Shown here one piece after another: positions 32,467 to 43,272 of a stretch of 64,000 nt of DNA (positions are counted from its first letter, which is position 1; each line of letters opens with the position of its first letter). Source of the DNA: Chytridium lagenaria (Eukaryota > Chytridiomycota > Chytridiomycetes > Chytridiales > Chytridiaceae); the NCBI GenBank assembly GCA_025449115.1, contig JAHLKC010000117.1, forward strand, positions 1-64,000, in the 5' to 3' direction. Below the pieces are notes generated by a model. It ran no database searches, was not told the DNA's origin, and was given only the letters and a program-made list of their open reading frames with translations. A program made the position numbers and the translations under genes.

Positions 32467-34917
32467 TTATTTATTCCGGTCGATGCTCTTCCGCAACCTC
32501 ATCGATTTGCTCCGTCTTTGACTCCTCTTGGACTTCCTCCGTCTTCCCTTCCTGCATCTCAACATCGTTGGAAGGTTCCGGAGACTCCGGGATGACATCT
32601 CAGAGCTATCCTCTTGCATCGGTTCTTTTGTACCAGCATCCGACGATGCAACCGTCGCTCCCGCATCCGTGTCAGTGACAGCGATTTCAGGAATAGGTTC
32701 TGTGTATTGCTTCACCTCGAAATCGGGGTTGATATTGCTCTACAAAAAATCTGTTAGAGACGCGCACCGAATTCCCCGCAAAAAATATACCTTTAACCCG
32801 ATCAATTCACACAATGCCACCGTTTGCGGATTTTGCCATAGGAAGAGCTGAAGGCTTAGTATATTTATGTACCAACACCCGCATACCTAAATCATGTCTC
32901 TTCCCACTAGACCAATGCGACTCCAAATGCGGTGGGGTGGAGTCGTCATACAAAACGTCTCAGGAATCTTCAACTTTTCCTTCCCCACATTCTCTCGAAT
33001 CCATTCAAGTTCCTCATCAATACGTCTGTTTCGAAACATTTAGTAGAGAGAAAAAAAAGTTATTTCTTAATTTTGAATAACCTCATCAGATGGAAGTGCG
33101 ATTTGGTTTTTTCCCGATTGTGAAGTACTCATGTGTGGCGCGCATGATTGCAAGCCATTCTTCGTCGTAGGTTAACGAAAAAGATGTTTCGGTTTTCAGT
33201 CGGTACGTCCAACACCTTTGTTATCGTTAGCGAAATAGAAAGGATGATATGTTGTTACCTGTAAGAAATCACGATTCGGAAGACATTTGTCAAGGGACAG
33301 GAAGCGGGTATATTTAGCCTGCGTTTTCCTTTGCTTTGGAAGACCTTTGGAGGGTTCTTCAGGAGCAATGATGGAAGGAGCTGGGTCCGCCTCTTTTGCT
33401 AGCTTATCAACGGTCGTTTCCGTGTGTTCCCCATTTGCGGCTGTTGCATCCGTTTTTTTACCATCCAAAACCGTCATCATTTTCCCCCTCATCAGCGCCC
33501 GTCTGAGCAGTATCTGTCGTTTACTCCTCCGCTCCGGTGGATTTTGACACATTGACGGCCTCCAACTTTTCGTCGCCCACCGGCTTTTCAGAGTCGACGC
33601 CTTCTACTAAATCTCCTTCGTTTTTTTCTGATAAAGCCTCTGACGTATCCTTCTTCTCCACCGCCGCCTCTACGCCCTGCTCCGCTTCAAGCGCGTCTCC
33701 ATTTCCATTTGCTTTTTCCGTATTTTCCTCTGACGCTATAACAAACTTATTGTCATCCCCTCATCCTCATCATCCATGTTTATATTGATCTCATCCGGAT
33801 TCGTCAAAGGACCCGACAGTTCAGCGGCAACGGCAGCAGCCTCCTTGCGTTTCTCGTCATCATGGACGTAAATGGCGGAAAACTTTACGTGAAGGTGAGC
33901 AGCAAACCAGTATCGGGTTTTAGCTTTTTGAGCAGGAACTCTCCGGGATAGCTGCCGAGAGTGTTGCTGTTGATCTATTTGCACGTTACATGGGATGTAT
34001 AAAGAGAGTTTATACCTCGCCCGCAAGAAATTGCTTTGACCAGAGTAGCCGTTTAAGGTTTCCATGGTGTGCAATACCTCGAGGCCAGTCATGGGATAAA
34101 AATATGTCAATAGGGCTTCGAAGCTAGACGCAAGGTTTATGAGACATGATTCAAATATGACAGAATTATCATTGTAAACATACCTGTGCCAAACGATATA
34201 CATTATATTTCCTCACATGATAAATACTCCTACAATCCTGTGCATTATACGGCTGCCTCTCAAAGAATCCTGTTCGCAAAAAAGAAAAAAAGTAACATCC
34301 AATTAAACCACCTTATCCATCTAATCTTCGCACCCAGTTCATAATGATGATCCTTGTAGATTCCCGACATCCCTGATATCCTTAGTCCTCCATAATTCAC
34401 TACACCCGCAAATCCCAAAAAGTATATGTTTGGACACACCCAGCCTCCATGATACCTAGCTCAATTCATCAGGCACCAATCTCATTTGTTTTTGTCACTC
34501 CGAGAAAACAGGAAAGGAAGAAATGAGGAGAAAGGGGAGGTCCCTACAGTTCCCATAAATAGTTGGATGCTTCATGATTTCCTCCGACAAAGATTGTTAA
34601 CACGGGCGCCTTCTTCTTTCCAGTGTAGTATTCGTAAAAGTTACCGATAGAGCGATATTTATCTGGGCATGCTAAGCAATCCAAGTCCCCGACATTGCGG
34701 ATGCTCTGAAAAAAAGAGTCAGCAACGACGATTCGGACTGCGATTCCAGACCTGAAAGTCCCCACAGATCAGCAACAAGTCAATGGAGACGTCATGCTTC
34801 TTCTCAAACAGTTTGAAGCGCAGCATATATCTTGTCCAGCTCCCCGTGTGCGCAACCTGGCAAACCCATCAGCTTGGATGCCGCCAAACTATCTTCAACT
34901 TCCACTGCAATGATCAT
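32467..34917 (-). CDS. DBR1: Lariat RNA debranching enzyme
   Basis: Hydrolyses the 2'-5' bond of intron lariats in the nucleus. The metallophosphoesterase motifs come in order on the minus strand: [14 protein letters not shown] near 34850, LLICGDFQ, then [20 protein letters not shown] leading to [15 protein letters not shown], then [17 protein letters not shown] and [14 protein letters not shown] sequence. These continue with [39 protein letters not shown] and [14 protein letters not shown]. The C-terminal domain has [27 protein letters not shown] and [13 protein letters not shown]. An acidic linker (about 33870-33540) and a charged tail are added. Introns are frequent and several single-base frame breaks occur (about 34810, 34125, 33530, 32970). 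The start at MIIAVE (34917) is followed by about 17 extra codons before GCAHGELD, perhaps an unspliced intron. Confidence 0.92.
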
Positions 34918-34947
34918 CTTGAACAAAAATTGTGAATTGTCCTTAGG
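34918..34947. promoter_or_regulatory. Shared 30-bp gap between divergent start codons
   Basis: The DBR1 start (34917, minus) and the lipase start (34948, plus) are separated by 30 bp, so transcripts of the two genes must overlap or be almost leaderless, or one start lies further inside its gene. No promoter motif is identifiable in so short a gap. Confidence 0.4.
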
Positions 34948-37387
34948 ATGGAGGCAGATTCTGATGGGGTCAAGACTTGGTGGGATGTCGCAAAGGATGT
35001 GGTGTCGTATTGGGGGAATAAGGTGTCGACGACAGTGCTTAGGCAGCATGATCCTCGTGCAAACTACAAGCATCTGATGAAGGTATGCGAGAGTCAGCAT
35101 GATGGAGTAACCTTTCCCTTTTTACTGATGACGTTCATGCTGTTGCAGGTCGCAACAAACTATGAGCAGTGGGCTGCAGCTGGGTTAGCTTTAGACCGCC
35201 TTGAAGGTATGATGTTCAATACTCTGCATATGTGTTTGATACTATATAGGGAAGGAGACGTGGAAGAACGACCCACGCTCACCAGACTTTGACTACAGTC
35301 TCCTACAAGACCGTCTTTTGCAACTCAAGAGGGCCCGCGAATCCGAAGACCTTGCATCCATGATCTTCCTCCTGCGAACATCCATCAGTCGAAAGTTAGG
35401 AGAAATGGGAAACCCAAAGGTACTTTTACGACAAAGCCACTTTCAACTCATGCTGAAAAGCTCTACGAATATTGTCATGTGGGCACAAAGAAGCTCATCG
35501 AGGATTACATTGAGGAGGTGACGACCATACTCCACCACATATGCGATACGGACTCGCCCGACCTACCGCCGAAATATGAGTTCTTTACAAACACACAACG
35601 CGCGTTTGGGAGGACGGCTTTGCTGCTTTCTGGTGGTGCAACTTTTGGTTGATATTCCGCATCAAAAGTATGTACTGACGTATTTCAGGCCTTTCACATA
35701 TTGGAGTTATACGGACACTTTATGAAGCGAAATTGCTGTCGAGAATCATAAACGGTAGTTCTGTTGGTTCGATTGTTGCGGCGTATGTTTGTACGAGGAC
35801 TGATGAAGAACTGCCCGCGATTTTTGACTTGAAGGACATCAATATGGTTCGCATTGGCATTCCGCTTTCACAAAGCTAAAGTTGGCGTAGAATTTTTTTG
35901 AGCGGAAACATGAGCAAAGCAATTTTTTCTTTAAGCTAGACCGTTTAGTCAAACACGGTAGCTATATTCCTTTTTTTCTTTCTTTTTACTTAATAAGTTC
36001 TAAGGTGTGTTATTTGATGTCGAGGTTTTCATTGAGGCCATGAAGGATCACATTGGAAATGTCACATTTCAGGTTTGTATAGTGCAGACGGTTATACCCC
36101 AGCGGCTAATATTAAAATCAGGAAGCTTTTAACAGAACACGTCGTATTCTTAACATCGGAGTGAGTTCGTCAACTAACTTTGAAATGCCTCGCCTGCTTA
36201 ATTATTTAACAGCACCAAACGTGGTATGTACCATCCACTGGCTTCTCTCCTCTGAGAAAGTGCCTTTTCAAATTAGTTACAGATAAAGTAAACTAATACT
36301 CAAACAGGTCATTTGGTCCGCAGTGTGGGTCCACCATTTCCTTGCAGTGTTCTTATACGTATGGTTAGGGCAGCTTCGTGCGCGATTCCGTTTGTGTATC
36401 GATCAGCTCCTCTGCTTATGAAAGATAGATCTGGAAGAGTCACAAGCTGGAATCCATCAGGTAGGATATACAATAGATTATAACTAAGGATCAAAGGTCA
36501 TCGATGGATCGACGGTTCAGTTGAAAAGTTAGTATTTTTTTCGTGATAATTTAAAACTATTATTCATTCTGTGTTGTATCTCACAACGTAATTTGTTTGT
36601 AGTGATCTTCCTATGGCGCGGATATCCGAACTTTTCAACGTCAACCACTTTATCGTCGCCCAAGGTTTGTAGCACATATGTTGAACAACTCATAACGGAT
36701 TTCTGCTTTTTTAGTCAACCCTCACATACTACCTTTTATGAAATCCACGCGCTCAGAAACTCTTATTAGCAAAACAATTGCCTCCGCATCCTATTTAATC
36801 CGCTCAGAACTTCTCCATCGATTACATCAGGTTTTGTCATATGCAAACTTCTCCTAACTTACCCGGCTTCTTTTAAGCTTGCTGAACTTGGAATTTCAAA
36901 TAGTCTTCTGTATAGAGTACGAGCGATTCTTGTGCAGAAATACTATGGTGATATTACGATCGTGCCGAGTTTCAGTGTAATTGATTATACAAAAATTATC
37001 TCGAATCCGGATTTGGAATTGGCGCCAGCGTTTTCTATCACGGGACAGCGGGTCACTTGGCCAAGTAAGTTCTTTTTTCCGCTCGTTGTCCATAATTGTC
37101 CGTTTCCGAGCTGTGATATATGACTCACTTCGTTCATTGGTTTCCATCGCATTCATTTTTAACTTCCATTTCTTCAATTAGTGGTCTCTATCATGAAAAA
37201 CCACTGTCAAATAGAACTTTGCATCGACGAGATTCTCTACCGACTTCGAGTCCGTAAACTGGAGGGCCACACCGCTTCCACCAGAAACAATACCAAAGCC
37301 TCAAAACGACGTGGCCTTCAGCCAATGACTCAGGTAAACGGCGCGCCGGATGCAATCCATATTGCGCATAGGACGCCGTCAATGTAA
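34948..37387 (+). CDS. Patatin-like triacylglycerol lipase (SDP1/Tgl3-5 type)
   Basis: Hydrolyses stored triacylglycerol on lipid droplets in characterised relatives. The N-terminal DUF3336 part has NYEQWAAAGLALDRLEG, FDYSLLQDRLLQLKRARES, FLLRTSISRKLGEMGNP and GTKKLIEDYIEEV. The patatin domain has FGRTALLLSGGATFG then SHIGVIRTL (oxyanion Gly-rich loop), NGSSVGSIVAAYVCTRTDEE with the GxSxG nucleophile elbow, and HRWIDGSVEND with the D-G of the Ser-Asp dyad. LFNVNHFIVAQVNPH, a C-terminal helical region and a Lys/Arg-rich tail (SKRRGLQP) end at 37387. About ten short introns are visible, the first at 35083-35148. Both catalytic residues are present. One or two local frame problems (about 35430 and 36330) look like homopolymer error. 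Confidence 0.92.
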
Positions 37388-37778
37388 TTAGTTTATGTAT
37401 ATTTATGTGATCATTATTTGACACAAGCCCCGAAAAAGAAATCAGAAATAAATAACAAAATTTGGGAATTTTCTCATCACCAGATTAACTTAAGAGTCAG
37501 TTAAAAATTTCGTGAAATACATTACACACAAATGGAAATCTATTCGATGGAAGCTAACGTAGGGATTTAATAAATAATGAATTTTGCTTAATAAAGCTGA
37601 TGTCTTGAACGGGGTCTTCGTCATTGCATTTCCAAAAATCTTGTCCTCCATCAATATTGGAGACCCGTTGTGGCGATAAAGTTGACTCGAATTAAATAAA
37701 CTACCAACTAAACTATAAGAAACCAACATTATTGTAATTATTGATCAAGAAATATATGATGATCCGTCACAGAAAAGC
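37388..37778. other. Convergent intergenic region
   Basis: AT-rich 3' flanks of the lipase (+) and the dioxygenase (-), with aataaa-like signals near 37448 and 37566 to 37586. No gene seen. Confidence 0.4.
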
Positions 37779-39126
37779 TCAGACATCAAAAAGTTTTGCT
37801 CTCGCAAAGATGTGACGTCGGGAAATGTCCTTCTCCAACCCCTTTAACATCCATCCGTACATCTCCCCGCAAGTCATAAAAACCAAAGAATCACGAGTCC
37901 CAGCAAAAGGATCATTGTAATGAGTAATTAGAGCAGATCTAAACCCAAACAGAGACCCAGCCTGTCCGTTGACCCTGTATCCAATCTCTCCCAGATTCAA
38001 CGCCCCTCCCTTGAAACACTTGAACGGCAACACAAAGCAAATCCACCAGCTAAATCAGTAAAATCCTTATGGACATGCACTTGAATGTGGGAGTTAACAA
38101 CCAGTCCACCAAACATCCCACCAGGAACAGGAAAGTGCTTGCCGAGTCGACGAAAAAGCTCTTCGTTCAATATACTTTGAAGTTCTCCATATGATGGGAA
38201 AAGTGACGTACAATGTCGGATACCATCTCAAACAGTAGTGAGTTGGCGGCTAAGAATTCCCGTCCGGCAAGAAATTGAGTGAGGTCTGAAGATTCAAACG
38301 GTATATCCTGGTTTAAGAAAATAACATTAAACAATTTTAAAGAAAGGAATGAACAAAAAAAAATGACATTAAACAATTTTAAAGAAAGGAATGAACAAAT
38401 AAAAATCATGAATAATAAAAAAAGGTTAGATAACTCACAGACTTCCTTTTCCAGATACACAAATGCAAGCTTTTAAAGTTTCCTCGCTTTGCTCCAGTGC
38501 ACCGGTTAGTCCCCGACTTCCGAAGAATTTCATCCTTGTGACGATTCAACCCCCGAAGGACCTCTGGGGTAATCAAGTTGTTCAACACAATGGCTTGAAT
38601 TGTGTTGATGGGAGGTAGATGTGTGGTAGTACCGAGCCGTAAATTCGGACAGATAGTTCTGTCGACAACAACAGTGATGCTGTCAAAGATCGGAGTTATC
38701 CCCGTCACTGTGTCGCCATACATTAACAGAATGAATACGTTTAAAAGAAATTAAAGAAAAGGAAACTGTGAGGATGGGCGGGAGATTCAAGACCAAAGCA
38801 AGCAACTGACCTTCACGGGTATATCTTATTCCATCTCGCCCCTTCTTGGCGAGCAGTTCTTTGTTTGTTACATTACTGGGAAGAACAACAAATTTGGTAG
38901 CAATGACTCCCATCTTCGCCCTCTTGATCCACCATTTTGGATCCTGTGTCCCTCCTTCTCCATCCCCTTCTCCAACACATGAAATGTTGTTGGACTGATC
39001 CAAAGTTGACGATAGAGACAGATTGGAGGCTTGTTCACTAACATTAACCAGCCCTTGAGCTGATGGAGTAGCAGAACGCTGTCTTTTTTTTGTGATCCCG
39101 CTTCCTCGCTTTCGCTTTCGAGCCAT
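37779..39126 (-). CDS. TET/JBP-like 2-oxoglutarate/Fe(II) dioxygenase
   Basis: The N-terminus is strongly basic (MARKRKRGSGITKKRQR, a likely nuclear localisation signal) and is followed by a Ser-rich linker. Further exons (about 38711-38442, 38311-38180, then to 37779) lead to the catalytic part: GGMFGGLVVNSHIQVHVHKD, then FTDLAGGFAL, VLPFKCFKGGALNLGEIGY, GSLFGFRSALITHYNDPF and AGTRDSLVFM. HKD supplies the H-x-D iron ligands, ALITH the distal His, and the Arg of GTR a 2-oxoglutarate ligand. This order and the GG.L.L..G strand match fungal TET/JBP-type oxygenases, which oxidise 5-methylcytosine in some species and often sit in KDZ transposons. No KDZ transposase was seen beside it. Frame breaks occur near 38190 and 38020. 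DNA substrate is inference. Confidence 0.65.
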
Positions 39127-39128
39127 TT

Positions 39129-39368
39129 CTAAAATTTGAATTTAATCGTTTTCGATGATGTTGCAGAAAGGCACTGGATGCGGATTGAACTCCACAATCG
39201 AATGTCATTCTTGAGGGATGATGGAAATATCCGGGAATACAACATTGCTTTGTCAATGAGAAGCTGTCCGACGAGTGAGACGGTTTGCGGAAAGCCATGA
39301 GAAAGAAAGGCGATGCATGCTGCTTGACGGCGTTCGTCATGGTGGAGGGAAGTTGGTGATGTTGCCAT
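39129..39368 (-). CDS. Short hypothetical ORF upstream of the dioxygenase
   Basis: A 79-codon frame starting MATSPTSLHHDERRQAA, with a hydrophobic middle (SLVGQLLIDKAMLYSRI), ends 3 bp before the dioxygenase start. It could be a small gene, a 5' exon of the dioxygenase in another frame, or chance. Confidence 0.25.
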   Translation of the reverse strand: MATSPTSLHHDERRQAACIAFLSHGFPQTVSLVGQLLIDKAMLYSRIFPSSLKNDIRLWSSIRIQCLSATSSKTIKFKF

Positions 39369-39504
39369 CTTAAAAATATTTTTCACTTTTCATGTCGGAG
39401 TTTGAAAAAAAGGATCCATTTTGGTTGTTTGAGTTTTCTAATATGTTTTCCATTTTCAGTCTAGGTACCCATAAATATTCCCTCTGACTACGCCGCTGGA
39501 GGCC

Positions 39505-40320
39505 TCACCTGGCCCTCACTCCCATCCAATTTCGTCTTGGACACGGCGCCAGTACAAATCCAATTTTCTTAATAACGTCTGACTTCCAACATTCCCATCC
39601 GCTACAAAGCAATACGGCCGGAAGTTTTGCACTATTTTATGTTGTTCCCGAGCTGTCTTGATGACAAATTCCCTTTGACCCACAGCGAGTGACTGGATGC
39701 ATATGTTTGCAAGACCGGCGTCTTCGGTGAGATTTTTCCGTCGAAAGAAGACCCATAGATATGTCAGGATGGCTAAGGATCCACGCTACCATGGCACCCT
39801 TTTTTGAGGTTAACGTTGTCGACGGAGACTTTAAACGGATAACACGGCTGAGCGAAACAAAGGGTTCTTCGGACAAAAGCTGCATGAGGTGAGATGCAGG
39901 GTAATCGATCGTAGAGTGTTCTCTGACCTAAGGTTCCTTAAGACACGAAAGCATCACTTATGTAAGGTACTGACCTGGTCGTAGTCATCTGCGTTGATGA
40001 AATCCATCTCGAAATCCTCTCCGGTAGTGGGGTCTGTCCATATGTCTCCAACCTTTTTTGCATTTTCAAACATAATATTTGAAGGTAGCTCCAAAACACC
40101 GTATCCGTCCTCGTTCCACACAGTGGTCGATATCTGACGTATAACTTCCTCGTATCTCACATCCATGCAATGTAAGTCGACAACCGACGCTTGCGATTCC
40201 ATGATGTCAGAACCGGTAATTTGGACAACAGAGAGGGCTTCTGTAAGAGCCTCCTTGACGAGATATTGTTGCTCAAGCCCAACATCGCTTGTCTCGTCAC
40301 CCGGCCCATCTCGGAACTAG
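39505..40320 (-). CDS. GNAT-family N-acetyltransferase, copy 2
   Basis: Paralogue of the gene at 21017-21830. The N-terminal exon reads LVKEALTEALSVV, then CMDVRYEEVIRQISTTVW, YGVLELPSNIMFENAKKVG, DIWTDPTTGEDFEMDFINA and DDYDQ at the exon junction (about 39974). The second exon reads MQLLSEEPFVSLSRVIRL, then AMVAWILSHPDISMGLLST, the acetyl-CoA motif (RR..LANICIQSLAVGQRE), RPYCFVADGNVGSQ and, after frame changes near 39720 and 39600, GFVLAPCPRRNWMGVRAR with a stop at 39505. Gene structure and intron position match copy 1. Substrate unknown. Confidence 0.6.
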
Positions 40321-40368
40321 AAAACAAACTCCTTTAAGCTTACTATAACGAACCCAGATACACCGTTA

Positions 40369-40656
40369 TCAGATCCAAGATTCTTTGAGTTTAAGCCTAT
40401 CCATTTTTTCATCTTTGGCGTCTGCGATGATCATGAAAATGGATGGTAGAAGGTCCATATAGTCAGCTCCAACCAATTGCCGTTGAGCAATGCGGTGAAG
40501 AACAGCAAGCATTTCGCCAACAAAAGCATACTGGCGCCCTTGTGAACCTTGAGCCCGACAGAGATGATGGAGAACACTACGGATGGTCGATGACGGGTCA
40601 CTTTGGAGCAAGTCTCTCAGCGACCGTAGGTTCTTGAGCTGCATGGTTTTGCTCAT
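40369..40656 (-). CDS. Hypothetical helical protein or 5' exon of GNAT copy 2
   Basis: A 95-codon frame, all-helical in appearance (MQLKNLRSLRDLLQSDPS, AFVGEMLAVLHRIAQRQLVG, MDLLPSIFMIIADAKDEKM), ends about 50 bp before the GNAT coding exon and in the same orientation. The composition looks like real protein. It may be spliced to the GNAT exon (an acceptor ttttctag lies at about 40319). No family recognised. Confidence 0.4.
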   Translation of the reverse strand: MSKTMQLKNLRSLRDLLQSDPSSTIRSVLHHLCRAQGSQGRQYAFVGEMLAVLHRIAQRQLVGADYMDLLPSIFMIIADAKDEKMDRLKLKESWI

Positions 40657-41099
40657 TAAAATTTGTTACATCTGTTGATGATCCTGTTTTCGTTGAAGCA
40701 ACTGATAAAATGTTAAACTCAAGAACGCATTGTTAAAATGTAATAAAACCATTGGTATTTTCATCGCTTCAACAACACCACGGCCTTCTCGCAGCCAAAT
40801 ATTTAAAAGTGCACACAATACGAAGTAAAGCCAAAGTGGATTTATAAAATATAAACAAACAAAAAAATAAAAACCAGGAAAGCAAGAGAATAAAAAGGAA
40901 TTGCGGGCAAGAAAAATAAAAGAAAGGGAAAAGGGTTTGGTCAATGATCTGGGTTTTAAACCCGTCGCAACAAGTCATCCCGGCTTAAGAACATACGACC
41001 ATTGCCCTTTAGTTTCTCGATCGCACCGTCCAAAGGAGGGGCCAAGAATAGGGGTATAAAAGAAAAAAGAAGGAAAGCTTGAAGTCGACTGTGCGTTCT
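40657..41099. other. Intergenic, no gene supported
   Basis: AT-rich DNA with hydrophobic antisense frames that are products of A/T-rich composition. Probably the promoter of the minus-strand gene at 40656 and the 3' flank of the next. Confidence 0.35.
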
Positions 41100-41420
41100 T
41101 TACTGAGCACAAGCCCTGTCGAGGGTCCCCTTGAGCTCAATCAACCTGCCTTGCAACACTGAAATCTCAGAACTAGGGCAAGCAGAGATGACGGGTGTAA
41201 GCACTCTTGCGAGGTTGTCGACATTGCAGGCCTGGCATGCGTTTGATGGAGTGAAACCGGAATTCCAGCCTCTGAGGACGCAGGGGAAGCTGGCAAGGTA
41301 GGCGTTGGCGGCGGCTGAGACGCGGTTGTCGGAACATACGGGAGGAGGGCCTGAGGGGGCAGCGCTTGTAATAACAGCGATGAAGGCGAGGAGGAGAGCG
41401 AGGATGAAGGTGGACTGCAT
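41100..41420 (-). CDS. Small secreted cysteine-containing protein
   Basis: A single-exon gene of 106 residues. It starts with a clear signal peptide (MQSTFILALLLAFIAVITSA, cleavage likely after TSA or SAA). The mature part carries six Cys (PPVCSD, SFPCVL, NACQACN, SACPSS, RACAQ) and ends at a TAA at 41100. Fungal secreted proteins of this size include effectors, hydrophobin-like and other cell-surface proteins, but this Cys spacing fits no family I know. I chose this start over an upstream frame start at 41714 because the signal peptide begins here. The frame is intact. Confidence 0.75.
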   Translation of the reverse strand: MQSTFILALLLAFIAVITSAAPSGPPPVCSDNRVSAAANAYLASFPCVLRGWNSGFTPSNACQACNVDNLARVLTPVISACPSSEISVLQGRLIELKGTLDRACAQ

Positions 41421-41861
41421 GTTCGATTGTTGTGGGGTAGTTGAGTTCAATGAAGGCGTCGGATAGAGTGCGAAAATTCTGAAGAAATATTGAGGGGACA
41501 TGGGGCCTTTATAAGCTAGCCGAGACTTTTTCTCTTTTCCTTGCTCCTCCGAAATCCAGGGGGGCGGCACATGCTCCCAAACATAACCAGAGTCTGACTG
41601 ACCTTCACGGCGTGCTTTTCGGCAAGGTCCAACTCCAACCTCCGCATTTTTATAAATAGCCCTGGTACTTGCCCCGTCAAACTTGACAACTAGTATTTTC
41701 AAGCAAGTTGACAAGCATCATCAGAACCTTGTTGTGATGACGGAGAAACTGTTAAAGGACGAGGTGGCTGGCCGGTGGCTTTAGGAATCCCGCTCTTTGC
41801 TCTTTAACGACTGACAACTAGACTCACATTAATCTTTATTGATGTTTTGCTACATCTTTAT
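41421..41861. promoter_or_regulatory. Promoter-side region of the secreted protein gene
   Basis: No gene is supported. ctttataagc near 41508, on the transcribed side of the secreted protein gene, could act as a TATA-like element about 90 bp upstream of its start codon. The rest is 3' flank of the GNAT copy 3 gene. Confidence 0.3.
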
Positions 41862-42380
41862 TTACGTCTTTAATATTTTCCTGTTTCCAACGATGACGCC
41901 CATCCAGCAACATTTCTGACTGCACCCCCTGTACCCAACTGCCCTAAACATGGAAAGGCTCGGCTCATTATCGTCTGAAACGAAACAGTTCGGATAAACC
42001 TTCCCACCGTCTTTGCAGCTCTTCATGCTTTCCTTTATCCATTGAACGTGTGCGGATGTAATGGCTCTAGCACAGATGGATCCAAGACCTCGACGACGAA
42101 AGTTTTGGTCTGTAGAGACACTTCCAATGCTCAAGTTGTTGTGAGTAAGGCACCGAGAGACAGGTCGGCCTTTAGTGGCGGGATTGGGCGCCGCCGGGTC
42201 TACAAGACGGATTACTCGGCCGAGGTTAACGAAAGGCTGTTCCGAGACCAGCATCTGGAGGTATTCTGGCGCATAGTCTGCTGTGATGTTTCAGCAATCT
42301 AGTAGTACATGTTAATATGGAAAGTGTGAGACTCCAGTGGACATACCCAGCCCCAAGTCTTGTTCGCAAACAGTATCCAT
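41862..42380 (-). CDS. GNAT-family N-acetyltransferase, copy 3, shortened N-terminus
   Basis: Two exons. 42380-42344 encodes MDTVCEQDLGL and ends at a gtatgt donor. The second, from about 42275, encodes YAPEYLQMLVSEQPFVNLGR then VIRLVDP, NNLSIGSVSTD, FRRRGLGSICARAITSAHVQ (acetyl-CoA motif), NCFVSDDNEPSLSMFRAVGY and the C-terminus ending ILKT. It aligns with copies 1 and 2 from the MQLL region onward. The long N-terminal exon of the other copies is replaced by eleven residues, so it may be a truncated or re-promotered duplicate. The frame is intact. Confidence 0.6.
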
Positions 42381-43272
42381 TATGATTTCGGATGATTTGA
42401 TGATGATGATAATGATGATGATGATGTGACGCCAGAAAACTCCGCCATAGCCCTAATATGCAGCTATAATCTTTCTGCCTTGACGGATTACCCAACATCC
42501 CGTTGTCAGGCCTATTTTGCGAAAGCGTGGATCCGCGCCTACCAATCTGCTACTGAGGCTAGTATGCGTGAGGCAACCATGTGGCATGTGACAAAAGTGG
42601 AAAGTGAATGGCCACGTACACGGACGACCCGTGTGAGGCTCCAAAAACGGTTGTGGGTGAAAGGCTTTGTAACGTAGGCTCGCGCAAGTCAAGGATTCCT
42701 TGCGTTAATATCTGTCGAAAGAATGGTTCACGTTGGATATCGCAAATGCAACATAACCACCATCTCGTGGAGATGTCTTTATACCACCGCGTATCAAAAC
42801 CAGAAAATGCAAACAGTCCGTCTTCCTTGTTCATCGGACTGTCCATCCATAATCTTCAACGTCCAACCTTTTTCGTTTAAAACTATTCACACATTTCAAA
42901 CGCTTCCCTAAAGGAGTCATTAAGTGGATGTTCTTGTGCGGGATCCGTCAACCGATCTGAAATGGAGTTGCGAGGCCTGCCACGGAACCAAAAGTTGGCC
43001 CGTCTTCCCAACTCTAAATAGCAAAACGCAACAGACTTATCCATAATGAGTCCAAGGGTTACAGTAGAGGCGTCCATGCGACAGCACCCAATCAGGATGT
43101 CTTATTGGGAGGTACGCTGCCTTTAAGGTGATGGTAACGATCGACAAGTAAACGGCCATGATGGGGTTTTTGAAACAGTATCCACTGGGGCTAGCGGACA
43201 TGGTTTGAATGAAGGCTTCAAGTACTGGTGAGGAAGTCAGAGAAGCTGATGCTCTTCATCAATTTTTTAGGT
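42381..43272. other. No confident gene; possible decayed frames on the minus strand
   Basis: A gat trinucleotide run lies at about 42393-42425. Minus-strand frames at 42559-42846 and 42883-43077 contain protein-like stretches (DGLFAFSGFDTRWYKD, MDKSVAFCYLELGRR) but do not join by convincing splice sites, so I leave them uncalled. Confidence 0.3.

Noticed and set aside
42559..43077. Minus-strand protein-like frames
   Set aside because: They cannot be joined by credible splice sites and no domain is recognisable.
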